In this document: positions 22,080 to 33,420 of the stretch, in pieces
Position numbering within the stretch: the stretch's first letter is position 1
Layout of the letters: each line of letters starts with the position of its first letter
NCBI GenBank assembly: GCA_002286855.1
Contig: NRSV01000012.1
Span: 496,001-560,000, forward strand
Reading direction: 5' to 3'
DNA: 64,000 bases
DNA from: Bipolaris cookei
Lineage: Eukaryota > Ascomycota > Dothideomycetes > Pleosporales > Pleosporaceae
Program-made: the position numbers and the translations under genes
The notes under the pieces: model-generated
What the model saw: the letters and a program-made list of their open reading frames with translations, nothing else
What the model was told of the DNA's origin: nothing
Databases searched by the model: none

Positions 22080-22676
22080 GAGGCGAAGAGAGAAAATAGA
22101 TATCCCAGGCGAAGCTTAATTTCTTCGTTAGATTACTGGATACTTGTGATAATATGACTCTATTGATTTTCTTGATATGTAGCTGTGTCTTGGAACTTGA
22201 AGCAAGGCGGTGGAGTATTATTAGTCCTTGGTATGTTGCTATAGCCGATTGTCGTATGATTTCCGTACGCTTGTACCGATGGGTAGCGCACCATGTATCG
22301 TATCGAGTATCGTCCTCAAAGAGCTCATGACTGCGAGATGATGCGCAGTGATTACAGCTTGCTCTATTAATTTTGAATTGGACATCCGCCGTCGTGTCTA
22401 AGTCGTATGCTAGATATTTTTGTCGTAATAGGGCCCTGGCCAGATGATCTTGAAGCTTATAGACGACACCATTTCTGTGTGTAATAATAGTGCTGTACAA
22501 AAACAGTGTTGCATAGTGGTGGAAGCGGCCGTTGGCTTAAGTTATTAGTGAAGATCCAAGTCGAGTAATAGGACGGGAGTCGTGTCCAGAGCAAGGCCTT
22601 TGACAGTAGGTAGTGTCAAAGCAGCGAAATCATGCTGAGGTGAAGTGAATCCATCATTGCAAACGGCAACCCACAC
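22080..22676. other. intergenic between convergent genes, nothing recognised
   Basis: Contains 3' flanks of the glutamine synthetase-like and Rpr2 genes. A 160-codon open frame on the minus strand (22018-22500) overlaps the end of the former and has no family features; I treat it as chance. Confidence 0.45.
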
Positions 22677-23174
22677 TCATTCCGTCCCCGTAAGCATCGG
22701 CGTATCCTCCCCAGTCATCGGCGTCTCCACTACACTCGCCAGTTCCCTCTTCCTCTTCTTCACCCTCGGCGCCGCACCAACTGGAAATCGTTTCTGGCCG
22801 GCACACACACCGCACGTGACGACCAGCACATCAGCCCAGGGTTTCTTGCCGCCTTTACTTGCATTCTCAATCCTATGCGTTGCAGTGCGCCCGGGAATAA
22901 GGACACTGTTGCAGCTTTTGCACAGCGTCCGTTTTAGGGAGACGGCAAGACGTAATTGGCCTTTTCGCGAGACTTGCTGTAGGTCGGAGCTGAGTGAGAG
23001 TGCAAGTGAGAGGCGGTCTGGCGACTTGGGGACTGGCTGTTTGCCTTGTGTGGTATCAGTGGCCTCGGCCGTTCGCAAATTCAGGTACGTGGCGGCTTGG
23101 TAGAGAAAAGATGAACGGGCGTGCAGGTGTTTGTTCGGAATGCCTTTTGTTTTCGGGGCTTTGACTTTGCTCAT
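22677..23174 (-). CDS. RPR2: RNase P / MRP protein subunit Rpr2/Rpp21
   Basis: A 165-aa single-exon protein. Rpr2/Rpp21 subunits help 5'-end maturation of tRNA in the nucleus. The N-terminal helix reads IPNKHLHARSSFLYQAATYL, which is the family's signature start. The zinc ribbon is made of CKSCNSVLIPG and, about 40 residues later, CGVC. A basic tail (RVKKRKREL) may be nuclear targeting. The start MSKVKAPKTKG at 23174 is favoured because upstream codons in frame have no family match. It is divergent from SUB2 with about 507 bp between starts. Confidence 0.87.
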   Translation of the reverse strand: MSKVKAPKTKGIPNKHLHARSSFLYQAATYLNLRTAEATDTTQGKQPVPKSPDRLSLALSLSSDLQQVSRKGQLRLAVSLKRTLCKSCNSVLIPGRTATHRIENASKGGKKPWADVLVVTCGVCAGQKRFPVGAAPRVKKRKRELASVVETPMTGEDTPMLTGTE

Positions 23175-23681
23175 GATGCTACCTTGATTGTCTAACAAGC
23201 AAAGTGCGACGGATGTGTTGGCTGCTTGCAAACGATGCAGTGACTCGGACCGTTCTTTTACTCGTATCTCATGTGTTTGTATGCCCGTATGCGTGCACCT
23301 AATTTTTACCTCATTGGCCAACAATGAAAGACAAGAGGTTTGCTGGATTATGATTTTTGAGCCGTCCGTTTGCGGCCTAGTGGCGTGCCCAGCCAGGTGT
23401 CCCAAGCTTTTTACCTAACATGAGCGCCCAGCGACCGCTCTTCTCCACCGTCACCACCATCCAATCTCACCGACAATCGCACTCGACATCGACCTCGCGT
23501 GGCTGTCAGCCCTTCAAACAATTACCCGAGCTTCTTTTTCTCGTTGATCCTTCGTATAATACTAAGCTTGCCGGCGCATTATCCTACCCGGCTTCGTTCA
23601 TCGTCAGCCTTGCTTTGCGACACGCGCAAACCATCAACTCTACCTTACACCCAATCTTCAGTTACCAACACACAATCCATC
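23175..23681. other. divergent promoter, RPR2 and SUB2
   Basis: No gene. The SUB2 side (23420-23681) is pyrimidine-rich with long TC/AC stretches, typical of highly expressed fungal leaders. Confidence 0.5.
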
Positions 23682-25531
23682 ATGTCTCACGAGGAGGATC
23701 TCATTGACTACTCCGATGAGGAGATCCAGCCCACCGAGGCGCCCGCTAACGGCGGTGCGGCTGCGGCCAAGGGCGGTCTCGCCGCTGGTGATGCTGCTGG
23801 CGACAAGAAGGGCAGCTATGTCGGCATTCATTCTACCGGTTTCCGCGACTTCCTGCTCAAGGACGAGCTCGTACGAGCAATTACCGACTGTGGCTTCGAA
23901 CATCCTTCCGAGGGTTAGTCTAATCATTTCCCCTCAGCCTTATCCACCTACAAGCGTCTGTCCATCTACGAAACGAGCCATGTCTGTCAAAATAATGAAA
24001 GCGGTCATGGTCTGTGTATACGCGAGAGAAGTGGCGAGGGACCCAGCGCCTTCCGTTACGTACGAGCCTCGACGCACATTGTAAATATGGTTGCACCGGT
24101 ACATGCATCAAGAAGCCTAGCGGTGCCTGGCTGGCCCGCTTCAATGGTCCTCAGGGACTGGTTTCAGTGGAGGAGCGCATGTGGTGGATGCATAAGAGGG
24201 GGCACTCATGGGATATTGGGAGGATAGACAGACTGGCACGCGCGCGCTAGATGGAGGATCTCGACTACACAAGATGGACGGACGCTTCGATCCCCACGCT
24301 TCGTTTCGACCGCTTTAGACTTATTCTGACATATTTTGTGCCCTACAGTCCAGCAAGTTACCATTCCCCAGGCCATCCTCGGAAACGACGTCCTTTGTCA
24401 GGCCAAGTCTGGTCTCGGAAAGACTGCCGTCTTCGTTCTCGCAACCCTCCAGCAGATGGACGAGAAGCCCGAGCCTGGCGTTGCCACCATTCTAGTCATG
24501 TGTCACACTCGTGAGCTGGCCTACCAGATCCGCAACGAGTACAACCGTTTCGCCAAGTTCTTGCCCGACGTCAAGGTCGGTGTCTTCTACGGAGGAACTC
24601 CCGTACAGAAGGACATTGAGCTCCTTAGCAACAAGGACACTCACCCCCACATCATTGTCGGAACACCCGGTCGCATCAACGCCCTTGTTCGCGACAAGCA
24701 CCTCCGTCTTGCCAACCTGAAGCACTTTGTTCTCGACGAGTGCGACAAGATGCTTGACCAGCCTGGTCAGTGACCCTCTCTGTCTGCACTGCGCCTGCTA
24801 ATTTCCTCTAGACATGCGCAACGATGTCCAGTCCATCTTCCGTGCCACCCCCCAGCACAAGCAGGTTATGATGTTTTCAGCTACGCTGAACAAGGACGTG
24901 CGTGTTGTTTGCAAGAAATTCATGCAGAACCCGCTTGAGATCTACGTCGACGATGAGAAGAAGTTGACGCTGCACGGTCTTCAGCAGTACTACGTGAAGC
25001 TTGATGAGAAGGAAAAGAACCGCAAGCTGAACGACCTTCTTGACAATCTGGAGTTCAACCAGGTCATTATCTTTGTTCGTTCCACTCTGCGCTGCTCTGA
25101 GCTTGACAAGCTTCTCCGCGAGTGCAACTTCCCCAGCACTGCTGTGCACTCTGGCATTAGCCAAGAAGAGCGGTGAGTTTGAATGATTCGAGCATGACTC
25201 TGCCCAGTACTGATGATGTTGTAGTATCAAGCGTTACAAGGAGTTCAAGGAGTTCCAGACACGTATCTGTGTGTCCACGGATATCTTTGGACGTGGTATC
25301 GATGTTGAGCGTATCAACGTAGCGATCAACTACGACATGCCTGACAAGGCTGATGCGTACCTGCACCGTGTCGGTCGTGCGGGACGTTTCGGAACCAAGG
25401 GTCTGAGTATCTCGTTTGTGAGCAGCCCTGAGGACGAGGCGGTTCTCAAGTCAATTGAGGAGCGATTCCAGGTCGAACTCCCCGAGTTCCCCGAGGATGG
25501 AGTCAATTCTGCTACTTACATGGACAACTAA
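23682..25531 (+). CDS. SUB2: ATP-dependent RNA helicase Sub2/UAP56 (DECD box)
   Basis: A 438-aa DEAD-box-family ATPase that acts in spliceosome assembly and mRNA export as part of TREX. Exons are 23682-23913, 24349-24765, 24812-25172 and 25225-25531. Motifs in order: Q-motif region GFEHPSEVQQ (spliced), Walker A AKSGLGKT, TPGR, DECDK in place of DEAD (diagnostic for this branch), SAT, STDIFGRGID, and HRVGRAGRFG. The N-terminus starts MSHEEDLIDYSDEE, as in other fungal Sub2. Introns 2 and 3 are 46 and 52 nt, but intron 1 is 435 nt. The protein is intact and expected to be essential. Confidence 0.97.
23914..24348 (+). other. 435-nt first intron of SUB2
   Basis: The intron runs GTTAGT...CTACAG with a TTCTGAC branch-like site near the 3' end. 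It is eight to nine times the length of neighbouring introns. Frames inside are interrupted. I looked for box C/D snoRNA features and found only weak ones (ATAATGA near 23988, CTGA near 24327), not enough for a call. Confidence 0.75.
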
Positions 25532-27122
25532 CTTATGTATCTTTCTTTTCTTCTGTTCACCCTGGTCAAGCGATGGAAAGTTTGCAAGAAAGAAAAAAAC
25601 AATATATGTTTGTTTGTCTAGTCCTTTGGGAAATAAAAACGAGCCGTTATGTCCTGGATGAGTCTTGAGAAGGAAGCAGGACGGGCTTTGGGTGTGAAAA
25701 GGAGAATTATGTGGCGAGCGTATATGTTTGCTTGACATGTGTTTGATTATTTTGTTAGTGGTGGAGAGGAGGATGATTGTGGCCCTTTGTAGCATTGAGA
25801 TAGAGAAGTGAGAGAGATAGGAGAGAGGAAGAAATTGACATGCATGAGCTCTTCCTTATGTGGACTGATACTATGCGGGTGATTGACTGTAATTGTCTGT
25901 GTGATTGACGTAATGCGCTGTAGGTGAGTTGATTGGGCAAGAACGGGATATTTTTATTTGTAAGAGATGCATTGAGCTCCTTCTCGCCCATTAACCCTTT
26001 ACAAGAGTACTGTTATGTGGCTGTAGAGCAAAGTAATATCATCTCGCTAGCAGCATACTACAAGGAAAGGGGAAGGGGGAGGGATTGGACGTTTTTATCC
26101 AGAGTAAACGAAGCAGCCAACCTATCATTTCATGAACCCCATTATCGTGCCTCCATGTATATATGCGTACACATATAATAGCACACAAACACAAGTCATC
26201 CGCAACCTATCAACTCCCGCACTCCCCCTCCTCCTCCTCCCCCATTCTACCAAACACGACAAAAAAAGCGATAGCCACACAATCACGAATGCCCATCCCG
26301 CCACCGCCCCAAAGTGCGCATGTCACAAAAACTCTATGTATTAGCAGACATATACTTAGGTGTACATACTCAGCACGAAAGAAGCGAAAACGGTCAGCAG
26401 GGTGGGGGGATCCATGTAAATCATTTATATCCATAGGCTTCTTTCTTCCCAGCATCTCTCTCTCCCCCCCCACCCTTCCCCCCAAAGCTTCAACGCACTT
26501 TGCCCAAAACATTCACTCGAGTCAATAGTACATTTCACGTGATTCTGATTGTGAACGAGACACCAAGTCGACAGTCAACAGCGAGTATTTGATTATACTT
26601 GCGGGAGATTGACATGGTCAAGGAGGGGGGGGGGAATTAGGTAAGATGATCGTACAGGGCAGACGAGCGAGAAGATACAAAGTTTCGGCAAGGCAAAGGG
26701 GGCAAGTCAGCAAAAGGGTGAAAGTAAGCGAGATGGCAATGTGTCTGGTGATCCGCGGAAGGCCGCAAGGCGGCGGGAAGAGAGAGTTTATAATGATGAT
26801 GGTAATTCGTTCAATAGATTTTTTTTGGGAACCGGGAAGATGCGTAAGTACAATTCTTGTTTTAGGTGCGCGTTTTTGCACAGGGTTTAGGAGATGGAGG
26901 AGAGGGGGGTAGGGTAGGATAGATGTGGATGTTAGGGTAAGGATTGCGAGCGGGAAACCGGGGGGGGATGATGAATCGATATATTAAGGCCGGTGAGATG
27001 GGTTCGGACATGGGAATTCGGACAAGGGAAATGAGAGAATGTGAGAATATTGCGGGGAAAAAGAGAAGAGATGAGGTGGGATAGAGGAACTTGTTTGGTT
27101 CTTGTCTCTAGGGGTTTGTGTA

Positions 27123-27144
27123 TGTGTGTGTGTGTGTGTGTGTG
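27123..27144. repeat. (GT)n microsatellite
   Basis: Uninterrupted GT dinucleotide run of about 22 bp in the gene-free stretch. Confidence 0.9.
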
Positions 27145-28993
27145 GATTATGTGGATTGCTTTTTGTGAAAGGGATTCTTCTCACACGTCAATATGGCGTG
27201 TTGTAAAACGGCCGACCGAACGGACTACTACTACTCGGGGGAATATGTACATGGGTGATGCGAGGGGCCTAAATCTCCGCTTTGGAATTGGGGGAGTTGG
27301 GGGGGGGGTCTACTTTGCTGCCTATATCGAGATGAAGTTTTTTTTTCTCTTGCTATTCGCAAAAAAAAAGAGCCGGCGCAATGATGTGTGCAGGATCTAC
27401 GACGGACGATAGAATAATACCCACTTGCTGTACCGACGCCGACGCGTGCGCACACATTTTAGGATGGCCCTTGTCCGGCAGCCACGTTCAGCATTGCCGG
27501 GCGGTTGCTGGTGCCGCCGCCACTTGTCAGGAACAAGACAAAAGCGAAAAGTTGACTCGCTTGGTGGTGGAGGTGGCCGCCGCCTTCGCCGAGCAAAGGT
27601 AGGCAGGGGCACCGGAAACGGGCTAGGCAAAGGAACACAGGCACACAAGAAGAGCAACAAGTGTGGGTAAGCAAAACAGCTATCGGAAAGGGCAAGGCCA
27701 GGGGGAGTAGAATCAAGGAAAATGGCAGCTTGTAATGTTTCAATTATGCAGTGGATGGGATAAAAGGTGAGGGTGGGAGCTTGGCAAGCCGACGTGGCAC
27801 TCATGCGCCACCGCTCGACTTTTTGGACGCGATTCAAAAAGAGGATGTGCAGTGATGGGCAACGTGCAGGTTTCTATTCCGAGATTGCTGTGCTCATTTC
27901 CTTTGCCATGGTGGGCGATGACGTTCACGCGTTAGCGCGCAAGTAGGTAATTGCTGTGGGGGCCTTGCAAAAGTGATATCAGCCTCGTTCCCTGGACAAT
28001 AGGGGAGGGTGCTATAGCTGCGGCGGGGGGCAAACAGCCGTTCGATGGACGACATTTGGTTTCGCAGATGCAAGTACTCTAGTGTATCGGACGAGTCGCG
28101 CTGGGCGGAACGCGTGCTGCTAGGCCGGGTGTTATAACTTGTTTCCTCTACACTTTGGCTCGTCTCGGCTACGCAGTGGACACGAATACAAGCGCTGGTA
28201 CCCTCCCGCAGGTTGTAATAAGTAGTCGACGCGCGGATAGCCGTTGTTCAAGAAGGTTGTTGTTGTTGCCGCCTGGCAGCCTGATAGGTGGTGTACTTCC
28301 TCTATTAGTCTTGCTTTATCGGGCGGTGGGGTGACCAGACTCGGAGCATAGGTGAGAGCGGTCTAGAGGGAAGGAGCAAAGGCTTCTCCTTCCCACCTAA
28401 CCACCCCTCCCTCCCCAAGCGAGATCTCGATGACAGTGGGCCTTGGTGCAAGGCCTAGAGTAGATGGGCATGCAAGAGCGAAGATTGCGCTTGTAGGCGA
28501 CATTGCGCACACAGACGCACACAGGCGAGGCAGAGGGTCGGAGGCACATGCAGCAGAGTAGAGTACAGTAGATGGATGCAGTAAGAGGACGGGTCGCAAG
28601 CAGTGGGTGGTTGAGGGGAGGTATGCGACAGGCTTGGCAACATATGCTATGGCAAAAAGGCACATGCCACGGGCACGGCAGGCCGATCGCTGCAGCTTGT
28701 TGGCGGCGGGCGTCCCAAGGTCGAGTAAGTGGCAGCAGGAAAGTATTGTCGAGAGCGTGTGTGCTGGCACCAGGGGCCCCGACCGCCGCGGTTGTGGTTC
28801 TGGTATGATTTTGCAGATGCAGCCGCGGCTCGGGTGCGGGAAGCCATCGGAGCCGTGCGTCGTCGTGTTGTGAGTGCGTATGCCTGTGCCAGAGTCGGTG
28901 CCGGTGTCGGTATCGATGGTGTACGACCATGATAAGTCGCAGCGGCGGTGCGGCCGTTATGAAGGTCCGCAGTAGGTAAGCAAGCAGGAACAA

Positions 28994-29045
28994 GGACAGG
29001 GCAGGACAGGGCAGGGCAGGGCAGGGCAGGACAGGGCAGGGCAGG
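28994..29045. repeat. GGGCA/GGACA pentanucleotide tandem repeat
   Basis: About ten tandem pentamers, mostly GGGCA with interspersed GGACA. Likely a slippage-derived minisatellite; no function is visible. Confidence 0.9.
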
Positions 29046-29753
29046 AATCAATATCCAGGGCCCTTCTCTGGGCGCAGCTCCTTCTGGCTCCAGGCTCCAG
29101 GCTCCTAGCTGCTGGCCGGGCAGGACGAGGCGATGCCCCTTTTTGGGGGGCGAACAGCGAATGCTACCACTATGACTATTCGCAACCGTTGGGAGATGAC
29201 GGGCCTTGACAGCGGTTGCACGGCGCCCAGTTGGCCGGAGGCAGAATGGGCGTTGGGACGGGACGTCCTAGCCCACGCAGCGCGAACGTCGACGTCAGAC
29301 GCACGGAGCTCTAAGGCGCCGGCCAGCTTGGCTGCGGCTAGGTGCTGACGCTGGGGACATGAATGCACCCAAGTATCTACGGGTGTACTGTATGTATTGA
29401 TGTATGTACGAGCATGTAAGTAGAGCAGAGTACGACTACACAGACTGCTCATGTCAGGCTGCTCCACTTCCACCGATATATATATACAAATATACCTAGG
29501 TATGTCCATCCTCACCAGTAAAGGCAGTAGTCGTTGGGTACGACGCCTGACGTGCAGGTCCGGTAATGGCGCCTCAGATCTCCCTGTGTGGTGTGTGGGC
29601 GGTCCACCGGGAGAAGCGGATCTTCCATGCTCATGGTTAGTGGTGGTCGGGGTGCCGCGCAAGCATGCTGGCAGTCCACAGTTCGGCGCCGATCCACTGC
29701 AGCCTGGCTATTGTTGGCTTGTTGGCCTTGCTTGTTGGCCCTGTTGATGCTGC

Positions 29754-29810
29754 GTTGCTGCTGCTGCTACTGCTGCTGCTACTGTTGCTACTGCTGCTAC
29801 TGCTGCTCCT
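29754..29810. repeat. (CTG/CTA)n trinucleotide repeat
   Basis: Imperfect CTG repeat with CTA and TTG variants, about 19 units. It gives poly-Leu/Cys/Ser-type frames on both strands that are not convincing genes. Confidence 0.9.
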
Positions 29811-30700
29811 CATCCTTCCACTATGCATGCCCTCTGCCTCCGTCCCTCCCACTCGTCGCAGACCCGCACTTGACCAAGCACTCCCCGTCTGCTCATCCTC
29901 GTTGCTGTTACCGCCGCCGTCGCAAAACATGGCGCCACGGCAGCGCATGTGCCCTTTTTTTGATCAAGCAAAAACAATGACGATACACAGCACGGCCCCG
30001 CCCATAATAAATAAGCCATGCGCCTGGCGGCCACTGCGATAAGTGCCAGGCCTGTCGCCCAAAGCATCCTAGCGGCTTCTAGTAGAGCCTGTGTGCGGGA
30101 TATCAAGCAATGCTCGCAGGCCTGGCAGTGCATCAGCCCTTGCTGACCTCTAGCCTCTCAGTGCGCTTCTTCGTCCGCCCACTGCTCCGCTGTTGCCCAT
30201 CATACAAACCTCCTCCCTTGCTCAACTCTCTCTGCTTTGCATTTCTTGTTGCTCGCTCCCGCTCTCTTTTGCCAGAGAGCCTGTCGCGCGCTCCCTGCGT
30301 GAAGCCTCGTCTCCCCCTCTTCACGCCCTCGCCATTGCAGTAGCGGCAGCTTCCCGATCTTCCGCCCCGACCACACCGTCACGACCCACCACTTACCCTC
30401 TTATCCTGCTTCAGCTTGCGCCTTTGCCTGCTTGCTCTCTCTCTCCATTCATCCCTCCCTCTTTTATGAACCACCCCAAATCTCTTCCGTGATTTGTCTC
30501 TCGCCGACCTCTGCACGCTCGTTTCTCTTACTATCTTAATCGATAATTCCCTCCGCTGCCGCCGCCCGGGTCTTTGCACTGCCATCGCGGTCCGCCCAAG
30601 CCCGGCCCCAATCGCCAACTTTTTGGCTCCCTCCTCACCCTCTGCAGCCCGAGCTGTTCTCCTCCCTCCCTATCGATCCACCACCCATACCCACGCCGAT

Positions 30701-30790
30701 ATGCCTCCAACTGTTCCGCGGTTACGCATTCTCTCAGGTGCGTCATCAGCCCACGGCCGTTGCACCATTGCCATCCCTTCCATTTGTCCC

Positions 30791-30863
<73 letters not shown>

Positions 30864-33420
30864 CCACAAACATGCACATGCACCCTCTGCTTGTGCTGTT
30901 CAAGCCCCAAGAGCTCTTCCTATTTCGCCTGCACCCCTTCGACCCTACGCACTGATTCAATTGACAACTGCTGACACTCCACAGTGGGCGGCAACGCCGT
31001 ATCAGCCTTCTTATCATGGCGGCTGCAAGCCACCAACGCCTGCGACGTTACCCTTGTCTGGAAGTCAGGGTACGACAACGTCGCTCAATATGGCATCTCA
31101 TTCAAGTGCGTATCTCCGTCTACGAGTTGTCCTCTCTCCCCTGACTCGGTCGCTAACACGTCATAGATCTGCGCTTTACGGTAATGAGCGGTTCAAGCCC
31201 CATGCTGGTATGTCCCTTCGACAGTCTCTCAACACTCTAGAACGCAGCTAACGCCATCCATTAGTCGTTCGCACTCCGGAAGATGCCGCCCATTCTTCCA
31301 AGCAGCCTTTCGACTACGTGCTTCTCTGCGTCAAGGCCCTCCCCGATGTATACGATATTGCCAACATCATCGAATCCGTCGTCTCCCCTCAACACACGTG
31401 CATCCTTATGAACACAACACACAGCCTCGGTGTCGAGTCATATCTTGAGCAACGCTTCCCCACAAATGTCGTGCTTTCATTGGTATCAGGAGCAGAGATT
31501 TCGCAGCTTGGAGCTAGCGAGTTCGAGCACAAGGGTGCGACAAACATCTGGGTTGGTCCCGCCAACAAGAACGCAAACATCCCCCCACAGATTCAGTCGG
31601 ACATGGCCGAGGCTCTTGCCATGACGTTGAGTTCTGGACAGGTCGACTGCAAGGTCTCCCAAAACATCCGACAACAGCAGTACGAGCGAATGATAGGGTA
31701 CGTTTCGCATTCCTCATGTTGCACACTCATACATCCACTAACGCTATGTAGCCCAATCGCATTCCACCCCGCCAGTGTCTTGTTCGAAACACCCAACCAC
31801 GCCGAATTATTAGAAAAGGTTGGCGTGCGACCTTTGGTCAATGGCGTGCTGGACGAGATGCTCGCACTGGCAAAAGCCTCCGACTGCTCTTTTCCGGCCG
31901 ATTTCCGCGAAAAGACGTACCAAGACATGATTCGTCCCCAAGAGCACAACAGCACCATGTGGCTCGATTTCGAGGCTAAGCGGCCCATGGAGATTGAGAC
32001 ATATCTTGGTGCCCCCTTGAAGCTTGCACAAGAAGCTGGCGTTGCTGTGCCGCGAATCGAAACGCTGTATGCAACGCTCCATCATATTAACATTGTGAAC
32101 CGAAACCGCCCAGCAGCACCCGCTGTTGCGCCCATACAGCCATCCCAAAACGGCATGCAGCCACCACCAAGAATGTCTTCAGCTCCGATGCCGCGAGGGC
32201 CCCCTTCGCAAGGCGCCATGATGAACGGAAACGGCCCAATCAAGGGTGGCCCTCGTCCAGGCAGTCGTGCTCCTTCCGTCAACGGCGGTCCCCCCGTGGC
32301 GCGTCGTGGACCCCCTCCTGGCCCCAATGGCTACCCTCCAAGGATGAATGGCCCTCCAAACGGGCAGCGACGTCCTTCCATCGAAGAAGGGAACCTCGAA
32401 GAGTTTTCACATCTTATGCTTTACGATGACATGGTGCCAGACGGTCCCAACGGCGGTCCTTATGAGAGTGCAGGCAACGCCTCCAATATGTCACTTCGAG
32501 AAAGAGAACTGATGCTGAGACAGCGGGAACTGCAGATTAGAGAACAGGAGATGAACATGCGACGTGGACCTGGCGGGCCTGGAGCACCCATGGGTCGCGG
32601 TGGCCCCATGGGACCAATGGGTCCCGCTATGGGTCGAGGAAGGCCCCCAGCGCCTCCTTCCATGGCTGGTTTTGACGACGACGATGACGATGGTGACGAC
32701 TTCTTCGACCCCATGGGAGGCCGACCAATGATTGATCCTGACAATTTTGATATGATGAGCGTCACATCACGCCGCAACCGCTCAGCACCCAGTGCCAAGC
32801 AGATTCGCCAGAACCCCGAGGGTGCAGGCTTCGGACCTTTGCCCAATAGAGGCCCGAGAAATCCCTTTTCGCGCTCCGGTGCAAACAAGAATCGGAGTAG
32901 TGCTCGGCTGATGGCGGACGTTCCGGGCCTTCATGACTCGATTATGAACAACCCGCTCATGGGCTACTCGTCTGATCGTTACGGCCATGTCGATCGCGGT
33001 GCCATGGGCGCACAATCGAGAACTAACTCGCTCACATCAGCCCGTCTTGACGATATTTCAGGCGGCGCCGGTTACGGCGCCTATCCTAACCCAAACGGTC
33101 GACGAATGAGCCAGTCACCTGGTAACCCCCTCAGCCCCGGCCCCAGGCCTGGAGGCCGACCGTCACCACCCAACGGGTATGCGCACAACGGCATGCCACC
33201 AAACGGAAGACCCTCGCCTCCCGGTATGACACAACCAGGAGTGCCACAACATGTTGAACAGCACGCTGGGGTGAGCAATCTCTACCCGCCCAAGTCTCGT
33301 CCCCAAGTTCGCAGTCTGACTGGAAGCGCTTCCAACAGTAGCGCGGCTCTAGATTCTGAAAACTCTGCGCATAGCAGCCAAAGCAGCCTAGGCCCGCGTC
33401 CTCCGGTGGGCGTTCGGTAA
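30701..33420 (+). CDS. ketopantoate-reductase-like (ApbA/PanE fold) protein with long disordered tail
   Basis: A 766-aa protein. Exons are 30701-30737, 30985-31105, 31167-31207, 31265-31697 and 31752-33420. Residues about 8-330 have the 6-phosphogluconate dehydrogenase-like fold of ketopantoate reductase: the Rossmann segment ILSVGGNAVSAFLSWRL forms across intron 1, then DYVLLCVKALPDV, and a helical C-domain ending around ETLYATLHHIN. The nucleotide loop reads VGGNAVSA instead of GxGxxG, so cofactor binding is possible but not certain. Residues 340-766 are Pro/Gly/Asn/Met-rich and disordered, with one charged helix (about 450-480) rich in RERELMLRQRELQIREQE and an acidic DDDDDDGDD patch. True pantothenate enzymes are 300-400 aa, so this is likely a fungal-specific relative with another role. 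Intron 1 (247 nt) holds a CA microsatellite. Confidence 0.83.
30793..30857. repeat. (AC)n microsatellite inside intron 1
   Basis: About 32 uninterrupted AC units (65 bp) within the first intron (30738-30984) of the ketopantoate-reductase-like gene, about 110 bp before the CTGAC branch site at 30971. Confidence 0.95.

Larger units (their letters stand above)
25532..30700. other. 5.2-kb gene-free stretch with simple repeats
   Basis: No frame with family resemblance is found on either strand. The stretch holds SUB2 3' flank, several poly-G/poly-T runs (near 26627, 26960, 27300), and GT, GGGCA and CTG/CTA repeats. Long open frames around 28360-29660 are arginine/histidine- or cysteine-rich translations of simple sequence. 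From about 30130 the plus strand is strongly pyrimidine-rich, a probable long leader for the next gene. A non-coding RNA cannot be excluded. Confidence 0.5.

Noticed and set aside
22018..22500. 160-codon minus-strand frame
   Set aside because: Overlaps the end and 3' flank of the glutamine synthetase-like gene; no family features.
23914..24348. Box C/D snoRNA in the SUB2 intron
   Set aside because: Only loose C- and D-like tetramers at wrong spacing; no terminal stem.
28360..29662. Two minus-strand frames of 185-198 codons
   Set aside because: Composition is dominated by Arg, His, Cys and Pro from simple repeats; no family pattern, and frames overlap one another.
30531..31017. Open frames of alternating Val-Cys or Thr-His
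   Set aside because: Translation of the CA microsatellite inside an intron.
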